Source: Bryoerythrophyllum caledonicum
Lineage: Eukaryota; Streptophyta; Bryopsida; Pottiales; Pottiaceae
DNA length: 64,000 nucleotides
Assembly (NCBI GenBank): GCA_963971425.1
Contig: OZ020525.1
Span: 10,918,187-10,982,186 of the forward strand
Direction of reading: 5' to 3'
Shown here: positions 46,529 through 58,800 of the stretch, piece by piece
How the letters are laid out: each line of letters begins with the position of its first letter
Position numbering within the stretch: position 1 is the stretch's first letter
Notes under the pieces: generated by a model
Told to the model about the DNA's origin: nothing
Databases searched by the model: none
The model's input: the letters and a program-made list of their open reading frames with translations, nothing else
Position numbers and translations under genes: made by a program

Positions 46529-48812
46529 GTAGACATAAGGTTTTTAGGAGGAGCTATGTGCAGACAATGTAAGGACTAAGATGGAATTTTGTGATTTTGA
46601 GGTGGCAATTAAAGCTTAGGCGTTTGCAGCTTCAAGACTCAGAATATGGCTTGTTATGGAAGCCATGATAATGAGCTGATAGCTGATGTTGAAAGACTGA
46701 ACAAAGCATTGTAAAGTTGCAATCTACTTCTGGAAATATGAATGATATTAGCTGTATGAGACGGTGTCATAAGATTATGAACACGACAAAATGAAGTCAA
46801 CAACTAATTAAAATGAGTAACTGTTGGAGAATGACGAACAACTATGAGATTACTACAAAAAACATAAGAGTGGAAGTATGCTGAAAAGAGGTTCGGTGAC
46901 TTGGAAGTGTACACACAAAGAAAGAAACACTGTGCAGTAAAGTGAAAAAAAAAAATAATAAAAATTGTTGAACTGCCTGTAACTACAGAAGTCAACACCC
47001 TAGTCAAGCGTGGTGGGGTAGGCCGCGTATGATGGTACATACCCGGCACTAGCACCCGGAGGTTGCCACGACAGTATATACCCGCGTCACACGTCAACCA
47101 GACCACCAAGGCCTGCTAGATGTGGGTTGGAGGTTCGTCAGCCTATATATCGTGAGCCACAGGAGCCTCACCAAACGATATGGGACAAATGCTGAACCTG
47201 CTATGGCTGGAAAGTAAAAATTCCACTTATTGTTTCGATTATCCAGAGATATAAGTACACCAAATTTTCATAATGTGAAGCACAATGAAGCACAAGTCAT
47301 GAGCAAAGCGGTACGAGGAACTTAGGGAAGAAAATTGGAAGGAAAAACGGATTTTAAAGAGATTGAGACTTGCGGCAAAATATGGAACCTGTCAATAGAG
47401 ACAGAGCTCTGTCTGTACGTACTTAAGAACCAGTTCGGGAAGAAACGAATAGGCTGAAAGAACAGATAATTTTCCTACTTAAAAAGTATGTAGTAAGTTT
47501 ATCCTTTAAAGTACCACTCCTCAAGTTCAAGTTTTTAGCGAAGATCTCTTTCAAGTATAAGTTTGTAAGATTCTTTAAACACACTGTTTTGACTGAGATC
47601 ATTTCTTCCCGTGACCTTAAGAGACGTGAGAGTTTAAGGTACAACCTTGAGCAGACTAGAACATTAAGAATCAGACGAGTAAGAGGGATATAGTTCCTTA
47701 AAGGAAAAGAACAAATAGGTTAATCCTTATTTTCCTTAAGTAAGTCAGTTCTTAAAAAACCTGTTATGAGTCAGTCTCCTTAAGAATAAAACCAAAGTCA
47801 GTTACACTTTGGATAAAACAAAAATCTTAAGACTTTGATGTAGTGAGAGTTTTAAGAATATGTGGAGGGATAGTATCTTAAGGGAAGAGCAAATTCAATT
47901 GTATTTGTAAAAATAAAAAATAAAATAATTTTTTAAAAAAAAAAATAAAAAAAAAAATGAAAAAAAATGCATATAGATGAAAGGAAAAAATAAGAGGGAG
48001 AGAACATGATAACTATAAGGAGAGAGTATCATGGAAGGGAAAAATAAGAAAGAACATGATAATATTGAGAGATAAAGCAAAGAGGCTATGAAAGTAAAAC
48101 AATGTGAGTGATGTAGATAACACGATTAGTAGTGAAGTAATAACACACTACTTAAATTGTATGATAGGATAGCTCACACAAGTTAGAAAAAATAGAAATA
48201 GAAGAGTGAAAAGAAAATTAGTAATCTAGAATTAGTAATTAGATGCACTATTAATTTGCTAATCAAGAGATGTGAGGACTAATGAGTGCTAATTTTCTAA
48301 ATTTGAAAAAATGGTGAATGAAGTAAAAAGAAAAAAATAAATAAAATAATAATAAAATAAAATAAAATAAAATAAAAAATGATTGTAAGTGAAGTATAGA
48401 GGAAGATATGGAAGAAAAAATTAAATTGGAAGAGGAAAATTTGAAAAGCAATAAAAAATTAAAATGAAGATTTAAAAGAGAATGGAAAATTCGAAGCTAA
48501 AAAAAATAAAAAAAAATAAAAAAATTATTATGAAAAAATTATGGAAGTATAAAAGTGGAAGACTTAACTAAAAGAGTTAAGTTAAAAGGAGAAACTTGAA
48601 GCCAAGTATGTATAAGACATACTTATTAAAGAAGAGAACAATGGAAAGCAAATGGAGAATATCAACAATTCTTAAAGGAGAAAGACAAGAAAGAAAAAAT
48701 GCTACATGGAGCATAAAGAGACTACGAGAAAAATGATAGAAAGGAAGATGGAGTGCAAAAGATCAAGTTCAAGGACCAAGGTCGTTGAAGTCGACGAGGA
48801 CGTCTCCAAGCT
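46529..48812 (+). other. retrotransposon 3' non-coding region
   Basis: A moderately GC-rich piece at about 46980-47200, CTTAAG-rich DNA to about 47880, then strongly A-rich, purine-rich DNA at 47900-48720 with many AAAAATAAAA runs. ORFs on the minus strand here are products of low complexity. Confidence 0.5.
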
Positions 48813-48822
48813 AAGAGGAGGG
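48813..48822 (+). promoter_or_regulatory. polypurine tract before the 3' LTR
   Basis: AAGAGGAGGG ends three bases (CTA) before the TG of the 3' LTR, the expected place for the plus-strand primer. Confidence 0.75.
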
Positions 48823-48825
48823 CTA

Positions 48826-50812
48826 TGTAGAGCCAAAATGACAAAATTAGCTTTTTTCCGAAAATTAAGTGTAAAAAGGGTTGTAGATATATGGAGAATT
48901 AAAAAATTAATGATTAAGTTTACACTAAGTAGATAATTAGGTGGAAAGTACCTATTCATATCCAAGAATAAGGAAATAATGGGAAAAGGGTTGGACTCGC
49001 ACCCTTTGGATAGGTTGTACCTTTTCGTGAATAGATATGAAGAGATGTGAAGATTTAGTGGAATTAATCTTAATGGTTAATGATAGGAAAAACCTCTTGC
49101 CAAGAGGTGTGCCTCTTGGATGTTGAGTAGAATGACTAGCTTGAATTTTTAGCATTCTTGGCCATTACCATAGAAATTCCTTGAAGGAAGGTTGGAGTGA
49201 GCCCTAGCTTTAGGTGAAAGAGCTAGTTGATGACTCTTAATGTTGTAAGAGTATTTAATTTTATATATGAATATATAATTGTTATTGAATTTGCATATGT
49301 AGAGTCTTGTGACTTGAGTTATATGTATAATTGCAATATTATGTGAACTTCATTGCATAAATTTGACATTGTGTGTTGTAAATACAAGTGCATGCATTAG
49401 GTATTAATTGTGGATAAAATTCCTATGCATGAATGCATGGTATATTTATTCTTCATGAAATAAGTTAGGGAAATACCCTAACTACTAAGGTCGTGTGTGT
49501 GACCTTGTGTGTGTGTTGGAGCATTAATCATGAGTGTGAAGATTAATGGAGATAATGTGAAATTAAGTGACTTAGTACATGAGATGTGTCATGCATAAGT
49601 ACTTAATAAGATCTCGAGTGTGAGTGAGCATAACTTGAGTATCATAAGAATAAGAATGGAGTTCTTATTCATGTTAATGCAATTTGATGCAATAAACATC
49701 AAGAGTGGCATACCTTGATGCATGGCAAGAGTGTCATATTATGCATACAAAAAATTGGCATTAAGTCTAACCTTAATAGAATGGATTCTCTAAGGTAGGC
49801 TAAGTTGTGAGTATTTAAAAGAATCTAGCATAAGAGAGAAAATAAGGAATAAATCCCAAAGAAAGACTTAAGAACAGAACATAGAAACTTAAGAATCTTA
49901 AGTCCAAGTTTGGATACATAAGCTTATGAAGATTGAGATCTTAAGTACCAGTAGACCCTTAAGTTTAAGGGCTGGGACTTAAGATCCGTATGAGTGAGAA
50001 TATGGGACATCATTTGCATTCAGTGAGATGCATTCCCGATTTTGGAAGTCTTAAGACAGAAACTTAAGAACACTGTAGGGCTGAATTGGTCTAGACAATA
50101 CAGGTTCTTAAGAATCAGTCCCGATTGAGTAAGTGAGTGCTTAAGAACTCAAGGACAGAAACTGTGTTTTTAAGAACATGGAGTCAACTAAGAGCAAAGT
50201 CTTAAGTAAAATTCAGACATCTTAAAGACTAAGTGGTACGAGTAAGTGTGGAACACCGTGGTCTTTAAGGGATAATTGTGGAAAGGTGAACTTAAGTGGA
50301 GACTTAAGAGCTGAAATTCCTTAAGACTTAAGTTAACTTGTGTATGTGATTTTTGAGACTAATCCTTGTCTTAAGAACGTGATTACGTGGATTTAGTGGA
50401 CGGACGTGAAAAGTGGAGCAATTTTGCATGAGGTAAGAATTTGAATTCTTAAAGATTGTAATTAAAAGAACCAATGCAATGAGACTTAATGGAAACTTCC
50501 ATTAGCCCAGTGTGGCAAGTGTTTAAGGATTAGTGGCATAAGCACAATCTTAGAAGGACTAATGTTCCGTCTTAAGGCACGAGAGATCCTTTGGGATTAG
50601 ACTTTGTGGGTGGATCCCTTAAGAGTGATGCTAACCGCCCTAATTCCCTAAAAATAGATAGATAACCTTAAGAATTAACTAAAAAGATAGCTTTAACGAC
50701 ACAATTAATCTCCAAATACTTAAAACTAGGCGTATGATCATCCCCGTAACGAATCCTATGAGGTGTGGGTACACTTGGGTGTTTTCTTAGAGTGGTGAAA
50801 ACCATCGCTACA
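48826..50812 (+). repeat. 3' LTR
   Basis: 1987 bp, same length as the 5' LTR and, by reading along both, different at only two positions (49027 and 49385). Confidence 0.97.
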
Positions 50813-50817
50813 CTCAT
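50813..50817. repeat. target-site duplication, right copy (CTCAT)
   Basis: CTCAT directly after the CA end of the 3' LTR, identical to 31450-31454. Confidence 0.9.
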
Positions 50818-52826
50818 ATACATGCAAAACAATTATGGTCTTAAAGTTTGATTGAGATTTGTCTTTAATTCTTAAGGGACCAAGTGTACCCTACGAGGTA
50901 CAAATTTTTTCACTTTGATTGCAATTACCTTTAATCCCTATGGTCATGTATCACAATAATTTGTTGCATCTCAAATAAGTTTAGAAGAAGATCCTTTGGT
51001 TCATTCTCAAAAAGTTAATCTTGGCAGTTTTTAGTCAACAAAGTGGAGATATATCTAAAATATTGTTGTCCTTTAGAGGTTGAGAGACTTGTAATTGTTT
51101 TGTGATTGTTGATTTCTCTCATTGCATACAAAACTTCCATTTTGATTTGTATAGGTTTGGAACATGTTTTTATACAATCCAGTAGGCAAAAGTAAAAAAT
51201 CATCAACAATCAAGGATAATTGTTTACTTCACATATGATATGTCATTGCAAAGCTATCAAGGTGGTGCACGTCCGAACTTTTTTCATTCAAAGTACAAAT
51301 TTTCTTGGAGGAATCTATGGATGACAAAGTAGTTTACCCTCCAAAATCCCGATTCTTACTCCCAAGGTATGGTAACTTTAAAGGACGAGAGTTCCCTCGC
51401 GAAACGTTTTGAGTTTTAATTGAATCCCTTGATCTCAAGTTTTGGCATGATTTTTTTAGATTTTCTACTGAATCAACAAATTTTATAAGCATTCTGTTGA
51501 CATAATTTTTTGGTAGAAATCCAACTTATGGTTCAAAAGTTACAAACAATTTTGAGTGACATTTACAAATACTGCAACATTTTGGTGTGACCCATGACAA
51601 ATAGTGTAGCAAAACTTTAATCAATTCTAAATTCAATAGACTCTTCGAGTTTGATTCAATTTTTAAATTAAAATATTCATCTTTGAAAAAATTGAATTTA
51701 TTGTAGGAATTTTTAGTTTCAAAATAATGAGAAAGATATGTTATATGCAAAACTTGTCAATGTATTGTTAATTCTCATGACATAGTTGCACTGTAGGATT
51801 TTTATGGATATCTTCTACCCTTCTTCTACTTCTAAGATTTGGTGCACATGTGCCTAACATGATCTTATTTTAGTTAGACGTAGAAAATCACAATCCGTAG
51901 TGCAAAATTTTGCCATGGAAGGTGGTCAAAGGTGTTTAGTATGACCTCAAAAAATGTTCATGTCTCACTTCAAAGGCTAATATCTTTCAATCCGTGCAGT
52001 CAAAGTGACCAAATCTATACCACACACTTGTACAATCCTAGTACAAGATCCTACAGTTAGATATGTAAAAACTACATTTATTTGCATGTTGTGTTGAATG
52101 CATTGAAAACTACATTTATTTGCATGTTGTGTTGAATGCATAGAAACCAACAGTTTTCAATGAGTTTGGGTGCTAAAATGCCTTGGGCCTTTAGGGATTA
52201 AGCAAAATATGAATGAAAAGCTTACATTTGCATGTGATATTTTTAGAAATATAGTATTAAAATATCAACCCTCTTAATGTCTCCAATCCAAGTGGATGAT
52301 GTAAATAGTTGTCTATGAATAGTGCTAAGAATTTCTTCTTTGGCCACCATTATGCATAGTGATCACACTTTTTAGATTAGTATTCTAATTATTTGTGAAA
52401 ACATCATTTATGACATTTTCATATACCATGTGATGTTACCACAAATATTGTGTGTATAGGTTTTGGAACTTTATAATGAAATTAGGATTAATTGACTTTA
52501 TATCCTAATAGTGATTAGAAACTTATACATGTGACCATCAATGTGAAGTAACTGCATGTAATAATGAAGAAATGCAGAATAAGTAGAATATTAATTATAA
52601 GCACTAAATATATTATTTTTAGAATATGAAATCAAACCTATTGTCTTTCATAAAGTTGAAGAAGATTTGAAATTCAACAGTCCAGAAACTTATTTGAGTA
52701 AACATATAATGCAAAGAACTGGAATAGTGTTTTTATGCCCTATCATCAAAGTCACCTCAATTGCTGGAAAAGAACTCAAAGTTTGTTACAGAAGAGGAAG
52801 TCTTCAAGCAATTAAAATCCTTCTGA
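50818..52826. other. right flank of the retrotransposon: older dispersed repeat (copy B) and AT-rich intergenic DNA
   Basis: From 50818 to about 51430 the sequence is the inverted counterpart of 25480-26000. Together with 31180-31449 it forms copy B, split by the retrotransposon. At about 52066-52150 a 43-bp unit containing CTACATTTATTTGCATGTTG is duplicated in tandem. The last part is the 3' UTR side of the ABC transporter. No gene seen. Confidence 0.55.
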
Positions 52827-55800
52827 TTACCTGACATTGTAGTTCATGTAGCGGAGAGCGATCACCATGGCCACCGTGACCACACAAATGAACAGCGCCA
52901 GCAGCGCCATGTTCTTGTGGCGAGCCTTGTAGTCCAGGGACATGCTATTCTCCATGATGAGCCACGCCAAGAGGTTGCCCTGATCCTTAACATGCACACA
53001 AGGGCAGTTGGGGCAGCTGTTTTCTAGGCTACACATACTGCACAACGGCTTGGTCAAGTCGCAGTGGAAGGCAATGGATGTGAGCGTGTTGATGGTGTAT
53101 TGCGTCGGGTTCACCCAGTACAACCAGATCCAGAAGTTTGGGATTTTCGACTTGGGAATCATAAAACCCGATGTCATGTTCCTGAAGAAAAAAAGGTGGT
53201 GAAATCCGTTAAAAAACAACAAACATTGCTGTCGGACTAAGTGCATTAGATCTAGTGGAGATATCTGTAAAAACTAAGAGTTAGGTGGCCAGAAATGGTG
53301 GACTTTACTATGTGAAGATCATCTAGATGTGTCTGGTGCCTAGAACATTGTGTGATTTGACTCTATGGGGACCATCATTAATAGGGCCACATCATTCTAC
53401 ATATATGGTGTCCTATTTGAACATGATAAGGATCACATATTGAAATGACCTCCAAATGAAAGATGTTACTTGAAGAATCTTCAATCCAAAGGTGTAAGTC
53501 TACAGAGCCTGATTATACGGTTCCCGACTGATGTTTAAGGGCTGTTCTCCCTAGTAAGCACTTTAATATCAAACACGATGTTAGAAACTTACCAAAAGTT
53601 GATGATGATGGGAACGATGATAGTTGCAACCTGTAAAAACACAAACAGTTCAAGGGTCAAAGATGAGGGTCAACTGTGGGATCCTACTTCACACCAGAGT
53701 CATTTGTAAACTCATCCATTCTGCTAATTCCTCAAAATGAAACATGTGCTCCAGTTAAGTGGGTGAAACAATCAAGATATGTGGGATAAACATGAATGAG
53801 GCAGAGAAGAAGGTGACATATTGGGTGATCGAGATTAGCATCTTGTTGCTTGACTGATCTCAGTTGGTTTGATTGTTAGCATCATCTAACTTATATGATT
53901 CAACCTCAAATATTCTTAGAGCATTCTGTGCAAGGGATTGGTATTGACTCAGATGTTCGTATGCTTGGAATGCAATTAGACTGAGTACATAGACTCAATT
54001 ACCTGCGCATTTGGAGTCATCATTGCCAGGAAAATGCCGAAGACCGTGATGCAGGCTGCATATTCGCAGAACACAAACCAGAACTCAAAAAACTGTATCG
54101 GAGACCCTGTGGCAATTCCACTCATTGTGAAACATATCGAGCAGAATATCAGTGTTGAGATACAAAGGTATGGAATCTGCAAACAGTCAAACAACAACAA
54201 AGAACTCCTAAGTTCCAGTTCACGATGGTCAGTAAATGACAACCTTTAGTATATTTACATTTACCTAGTGTCGAGATATATTTACCTGATGTATTACAGT
54301 TCCCCCAAAAGGAATCTAACTGATTGGAATTATATCATAGAGAGGAAGGGCAAATGAAGTTCAGTACGTGACCTCTGGTATATCATTTAACCTGCTCATG
54401 GAGCCTTATGCATGAGAAATAAAGTTGTCTCCAATCCGATAAAAATATCCGTAATGCAAAGCCTCTATCCAGAATTGAGTGGGGGAGCACAAACTTAGGC
54501 ATGGGAGAGCATCAAGAAAGAGCGCACGAATAGTGCTTCCTACATTTTAACTGGTTGAAAATTTTCTAATTCGACACATATTCACAGAGATGGTGCATCT
54601 TGAGGATCTATGGCATGCGGGACTCTATAGACAATTTGGCGGAGCAAGCCACCATGGCCCAAGAGTATGGGAGTGAGGGAATCGGGGGTCTATACCACCA
54701 CATTTTTAGCCTGCATGCCGCTGCATGCTCAGTAGCATGCAGCGGCATAACTGCTGGGACCACATGGAAAACGACACCTCGTAAAGACTCACTAATTTAT
54801 GTTCTTTTATTTTTAGTTTTAAAATGGAATTCCTCTACATCGTTTCTGTTTTACCGCTACACTGATTGTGAATTTCGTTTCATAGACACATCCTAGGCTT
54901 ACAACTATTTTTTAATCTGCAGACACGTATAATTTTAGAAAACTTCATGGTCAAAGGCGGCAGTACTGATGATTCATACCTCAGCTAACGTCCAGGAGAT
55001 GCTGTAGAACAAGACTGGATACATGTTTGATGCTCTTTCTCGGTAATACACCACACGCTCAGCGTTGACCTGATGAGCAACAACCAACACATGAGAATTT
55101 ATTCAAGCGGGAAACGAATCTGCCCAAAATTAATGTGAAAAAAAGTCAATTTAAAATTGTTACATTTGGCTGAATGTAAGGTGGTCTGACCAACTTCAAT
55201 GAGTGTAAGTGTTCGCTCATGTACATAATCAAGAGTGCATAATTTTTTTGTTTGGAGTGAACCTGGAGTAGAAGATATTGATATAGTACCTTACAATAGA
55301 AATTTGTGTTACCTGAGGGATGACATTGTTTGCGTTTGAAACAGCTACCATGACGACAGATAAATATATGAGCCCCATCCGAGAAACCACGCCCGGAGTG
55401 TTAGTGTAATCGATCTGCCCGAAACAGAGAAACGTCCGCCAAGTGAGTGATTAGATTGAAGTTATAAGGATGAAATATCTGTAAAAATATAAAATCCACA
55501 TATTCCTGTAATTTTGAGCAGCACAGATTAAGTTCATGTACGTGATTGATAGGGTTAAGTATTCGAACCTGATAAAAGGTACTACCAAGGATTAAGCCAA
55601 GAATAACCATCAACATCATCCTCCCAAAACTGCATGCAAACAATTGTCAAGATGAGAAAATACACAAGAGGTTGAAAGTTGAGAAATTCTGCAACTAAGT
55701 TACAAATTCCTAACTTCTGTTATGCTGATATTTTATAAATTTATTGCAGGTTGTGTCTCAAACCTAGAACATGTTCTGTCGCAGTAAATGCTGATGTTTA

Positions 55801-58800
55801 TGTATGGAACTTCACATTCTGATCATCTTAAAACCTGTTAGGACACAGAGAAGGGAAAAGATGATGAACCTGTAAGAAATATTCCGCCAGTATGTTCTCA
55901 ACTGGCGAAGAATCACAACCTTGCACAGCACCCAGTGTGATGCACCGTATCCTTTAATGGTGGGCTCTTTTCCAAGTTTGCCTTTCCCAAATTTATAAGC
56001 CTCCAGCGTTTCCACTGCAAGAAATCCATCATCACTGAATGGTAAAAACAAATGCACTCACCTACTACCAACTTTAAAAATCACCAATGGCTATATAATC
56101 TATTATTTTGCAATGGTTTAGGGTTTAAAATACAATTTCGTTGGGCCAGAGAGCTCTGTTGGTAGTCCAGCGCAAAATCACGCTGTGCAACATGACCTAT
56201 CCCTGCTCCAATTATTTCCAACATGTAGGATGCTGGATTCTGGTCGGCAGGACATTCGTGTATTCCAGGAAGGGATTGAAAATAATTCTGTGATATTGAT
56301 TCCACAACTCTCATGTATGAGCATATTTATGTAATACACCTAATTATTTGAAGCAAGACTGTCAGGTTTCGAAAAACATAACAGAGATTTTTTTTTAAAT
56401 TAAGTTATTTACATACCAGAAGGTCCTTGGCTTGCTCTCCAATAGGTCCAAAATAAGCAATCTCACCACCTCGTTTCAACAGCATCAGGTGGCTGAAGTA
56501 CAGGAACAGCCTTCGACTTGGTTGGTGAATGGTGCAAATCACGCTTCGCCCTGAATTGACAATATTTGTCACACTTTGCATGACAATCTGAGCAGCTCGA
56601 CTGTCCAACCCACTTGTTGGTTCGTCCAGAAACAAAATACTTGGATTTGCCACCTGCAAGAAGCTCCACGATAATTCATCAATTAACCTCTTCAATTATG
56701 TCAATTTTTTTTATTGATCATTATCACGCCAAATGTATAGGTTCTGCAGCTTTGATAAATGATCTGAAACTGGCAGCTTTCTTACAAGTTCGACTCCGAT
56801 TGTGAGGCGCTTTGCTTCTTCCACTGAAAGACCTCCATCTCCAATTGAACCCACAAGCTTGTCCTCTATCTCATGCAGCTCCAGTAGTCTCATAACCTGG
56901 ATAAGAAATGAGTTCATTCCTGAGACAAATCCAAAGGGAGTACATGCAACGGAGCTGATCTACAATTTGAAGCAGTTTCATATTGCCAAAGGTGCTGTCT
57001 CTCTTTGGCCAATCAATAGTATTCTTTTTCTCTACTCATAGGAATAATAGACACGCATCTACACATTATAGCGTATTTTTTTATTACAAAATTGATATGA
57101 TTTTTTTGAAATATTTGAATTGCACTTCCTATAACGCCATTGGTACCAAGAACTGCCAATTTATCATAATTAAGTCAAAAGACCTAGTACCTCGTCGATG
57201 AACTTTTGACGAGAACTTGCAGGAGTGCCTCTTGGAAGGCGAAGTGAACCACTGAACTCCAGAGACTCCCGAACGGTGATAAAGGGAGTATGAATATCAT
57301 TCTGTTCCACATACCTGTCCACAAAACGTTAGAAGACTGCACACATAATAGAGTTTCGATAAGATGCCCCTCTTTTGATGTATCATCTACTCTTTCCTCA
57401 CCCTAAATAGTTACTAGAACGATAGAAGAGCTTGCGGGTCTGCCCTTCAATCAAATCAATGAAAGAGTCTCTAAACTCAAGTCAAGGTTATTTTAGCCAT
57501 CTTTGAGAGTGTTTGCATGAAACACTATAGCATTAAATATGTACACATTTACTGATCAGCGATGGATTATCTCAAAAACAGCCTCAGCAATGAGCTGCTC
57601 AATAACACCCCAAAATCTTAGGCCTTACATAAGAGTGTTGGCTGATTTATGAGAATGAAGAGTTTAAAAAATTAATGGCTATGGTACCAGACTCACCCAG
57701 CAATGCGAGCAAAAGTCTCTTGCACTTTGAGACATCCATTGAGTAAAACATCACCAAGTATTCTTCCTGTTGTTTTGCGCCCAGCTAAAACATCCAACAA
57801 GGTGGTTTTCCCAGCGCCACTGCTGCCCATTAGAGCAGTCATCGTCTTCGGTTTTGAGAATCCAGAAACTTGGGAGAGCAGCACTCGAGGGTCACGACAA
57901 CCTGGAATATCAACCTAAGGAGAGGAAAAGATAAAAACAAGACCTGAGAGCATCAGAAAACAGGCCCTAATTGAAATTACTTCAATAGATTGATGGTTTT
58001 CATATTATGCTATCTCTCTTTAAGGACTTTTTCTTGCTACTCATGCGATAAATCTAACATGCCCTGCTGCATCTACACAATAGAACCTATCGTTAGAATA
58101 CAGAAAGGGTTTTGCATCTAGAAAATCTTGCATAAAAGTGCCGATGATACTGAAAACTGCTAACATAAAAAATATAGCCATAATAGCTAATGAAATGGAA
58201 GAAACAAAGTATGTACCTCGTATACTATTTGGTGAAAGGACAGAATCATTGGCTCAAACGTTATGGCGGAGTAACGTTCTTCTTTAGCTTTCTTCGCAGA
58301 GCCAATGGTAAGCTTGCTTGCTAAAGCTCTTAGAGAAGGATCTAAAACATCATAGGCCGGCAATGACGGTACTTTGGCTGGAGGTTTTGACGGTACTTTT
58401 GCAGGCTGGTTTCGCAATAAGCGAGCAACTGAAGGCAATTTCACCTTCAAATTTCATGCATATTTTAAACTATTAACTCTGAGAATCAATAACTCACCTA
58501 TTTTTACAGTAATCAGATATTATCTTACTGGACTGGGAAGGTGGTCCATCTGCTTATTCTACGCCTAGCTCTAAATATCTATAATCAGCTCAAAACGAAA
58601 AGGGCGGCTAAGATTCATGACATCTATTTCAATCTCAAAGACGGATGAAGCTAGTTCTAACTTGAGTTTAGAAACCACCAAGCTCTTCCCTACTTAATTA
58701 AAGGATTCTGGTTGAGACACCACCAAGCTCTTCCATTGATATAGCAGCTATCAAGAGTGAGGAAAGAGTAATATTTCAAGTAAGAAGAGGGGTGTCATAT

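Larger units (their letters stand above)
31455..50812 (+). mobile_element. 19.4-kb Ty3/Gypsy LTR retrotransposon, non-chromovirus (Athila/Tat-like), very young
   Basis: Two 1987-bp LTRs (31455-33441 and 48826-50812) start TG and end CA, flanked by CTCAT. I found only two differences between them (31656 A against 49027 G; 32014 T against 49385 C). The order is LTR, primer-binding site, four small ORFs, gag with zinc knuckles, protease, reverse transcriptase, RNase H, integrase, a GC-rich extra ORF, an A-rich stretch, a polypurine tract, LTR. RT before integrase makes it Ty3/Gypsy. There is no chromodomain, and FLDDF in the RT plus extra ORFs resemble the Athila/Tat branch. Single stop codons in gag, pol and the extra ORF suggest that this copy is not autonomous unless they are recoded. 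Confidence 0.97.
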
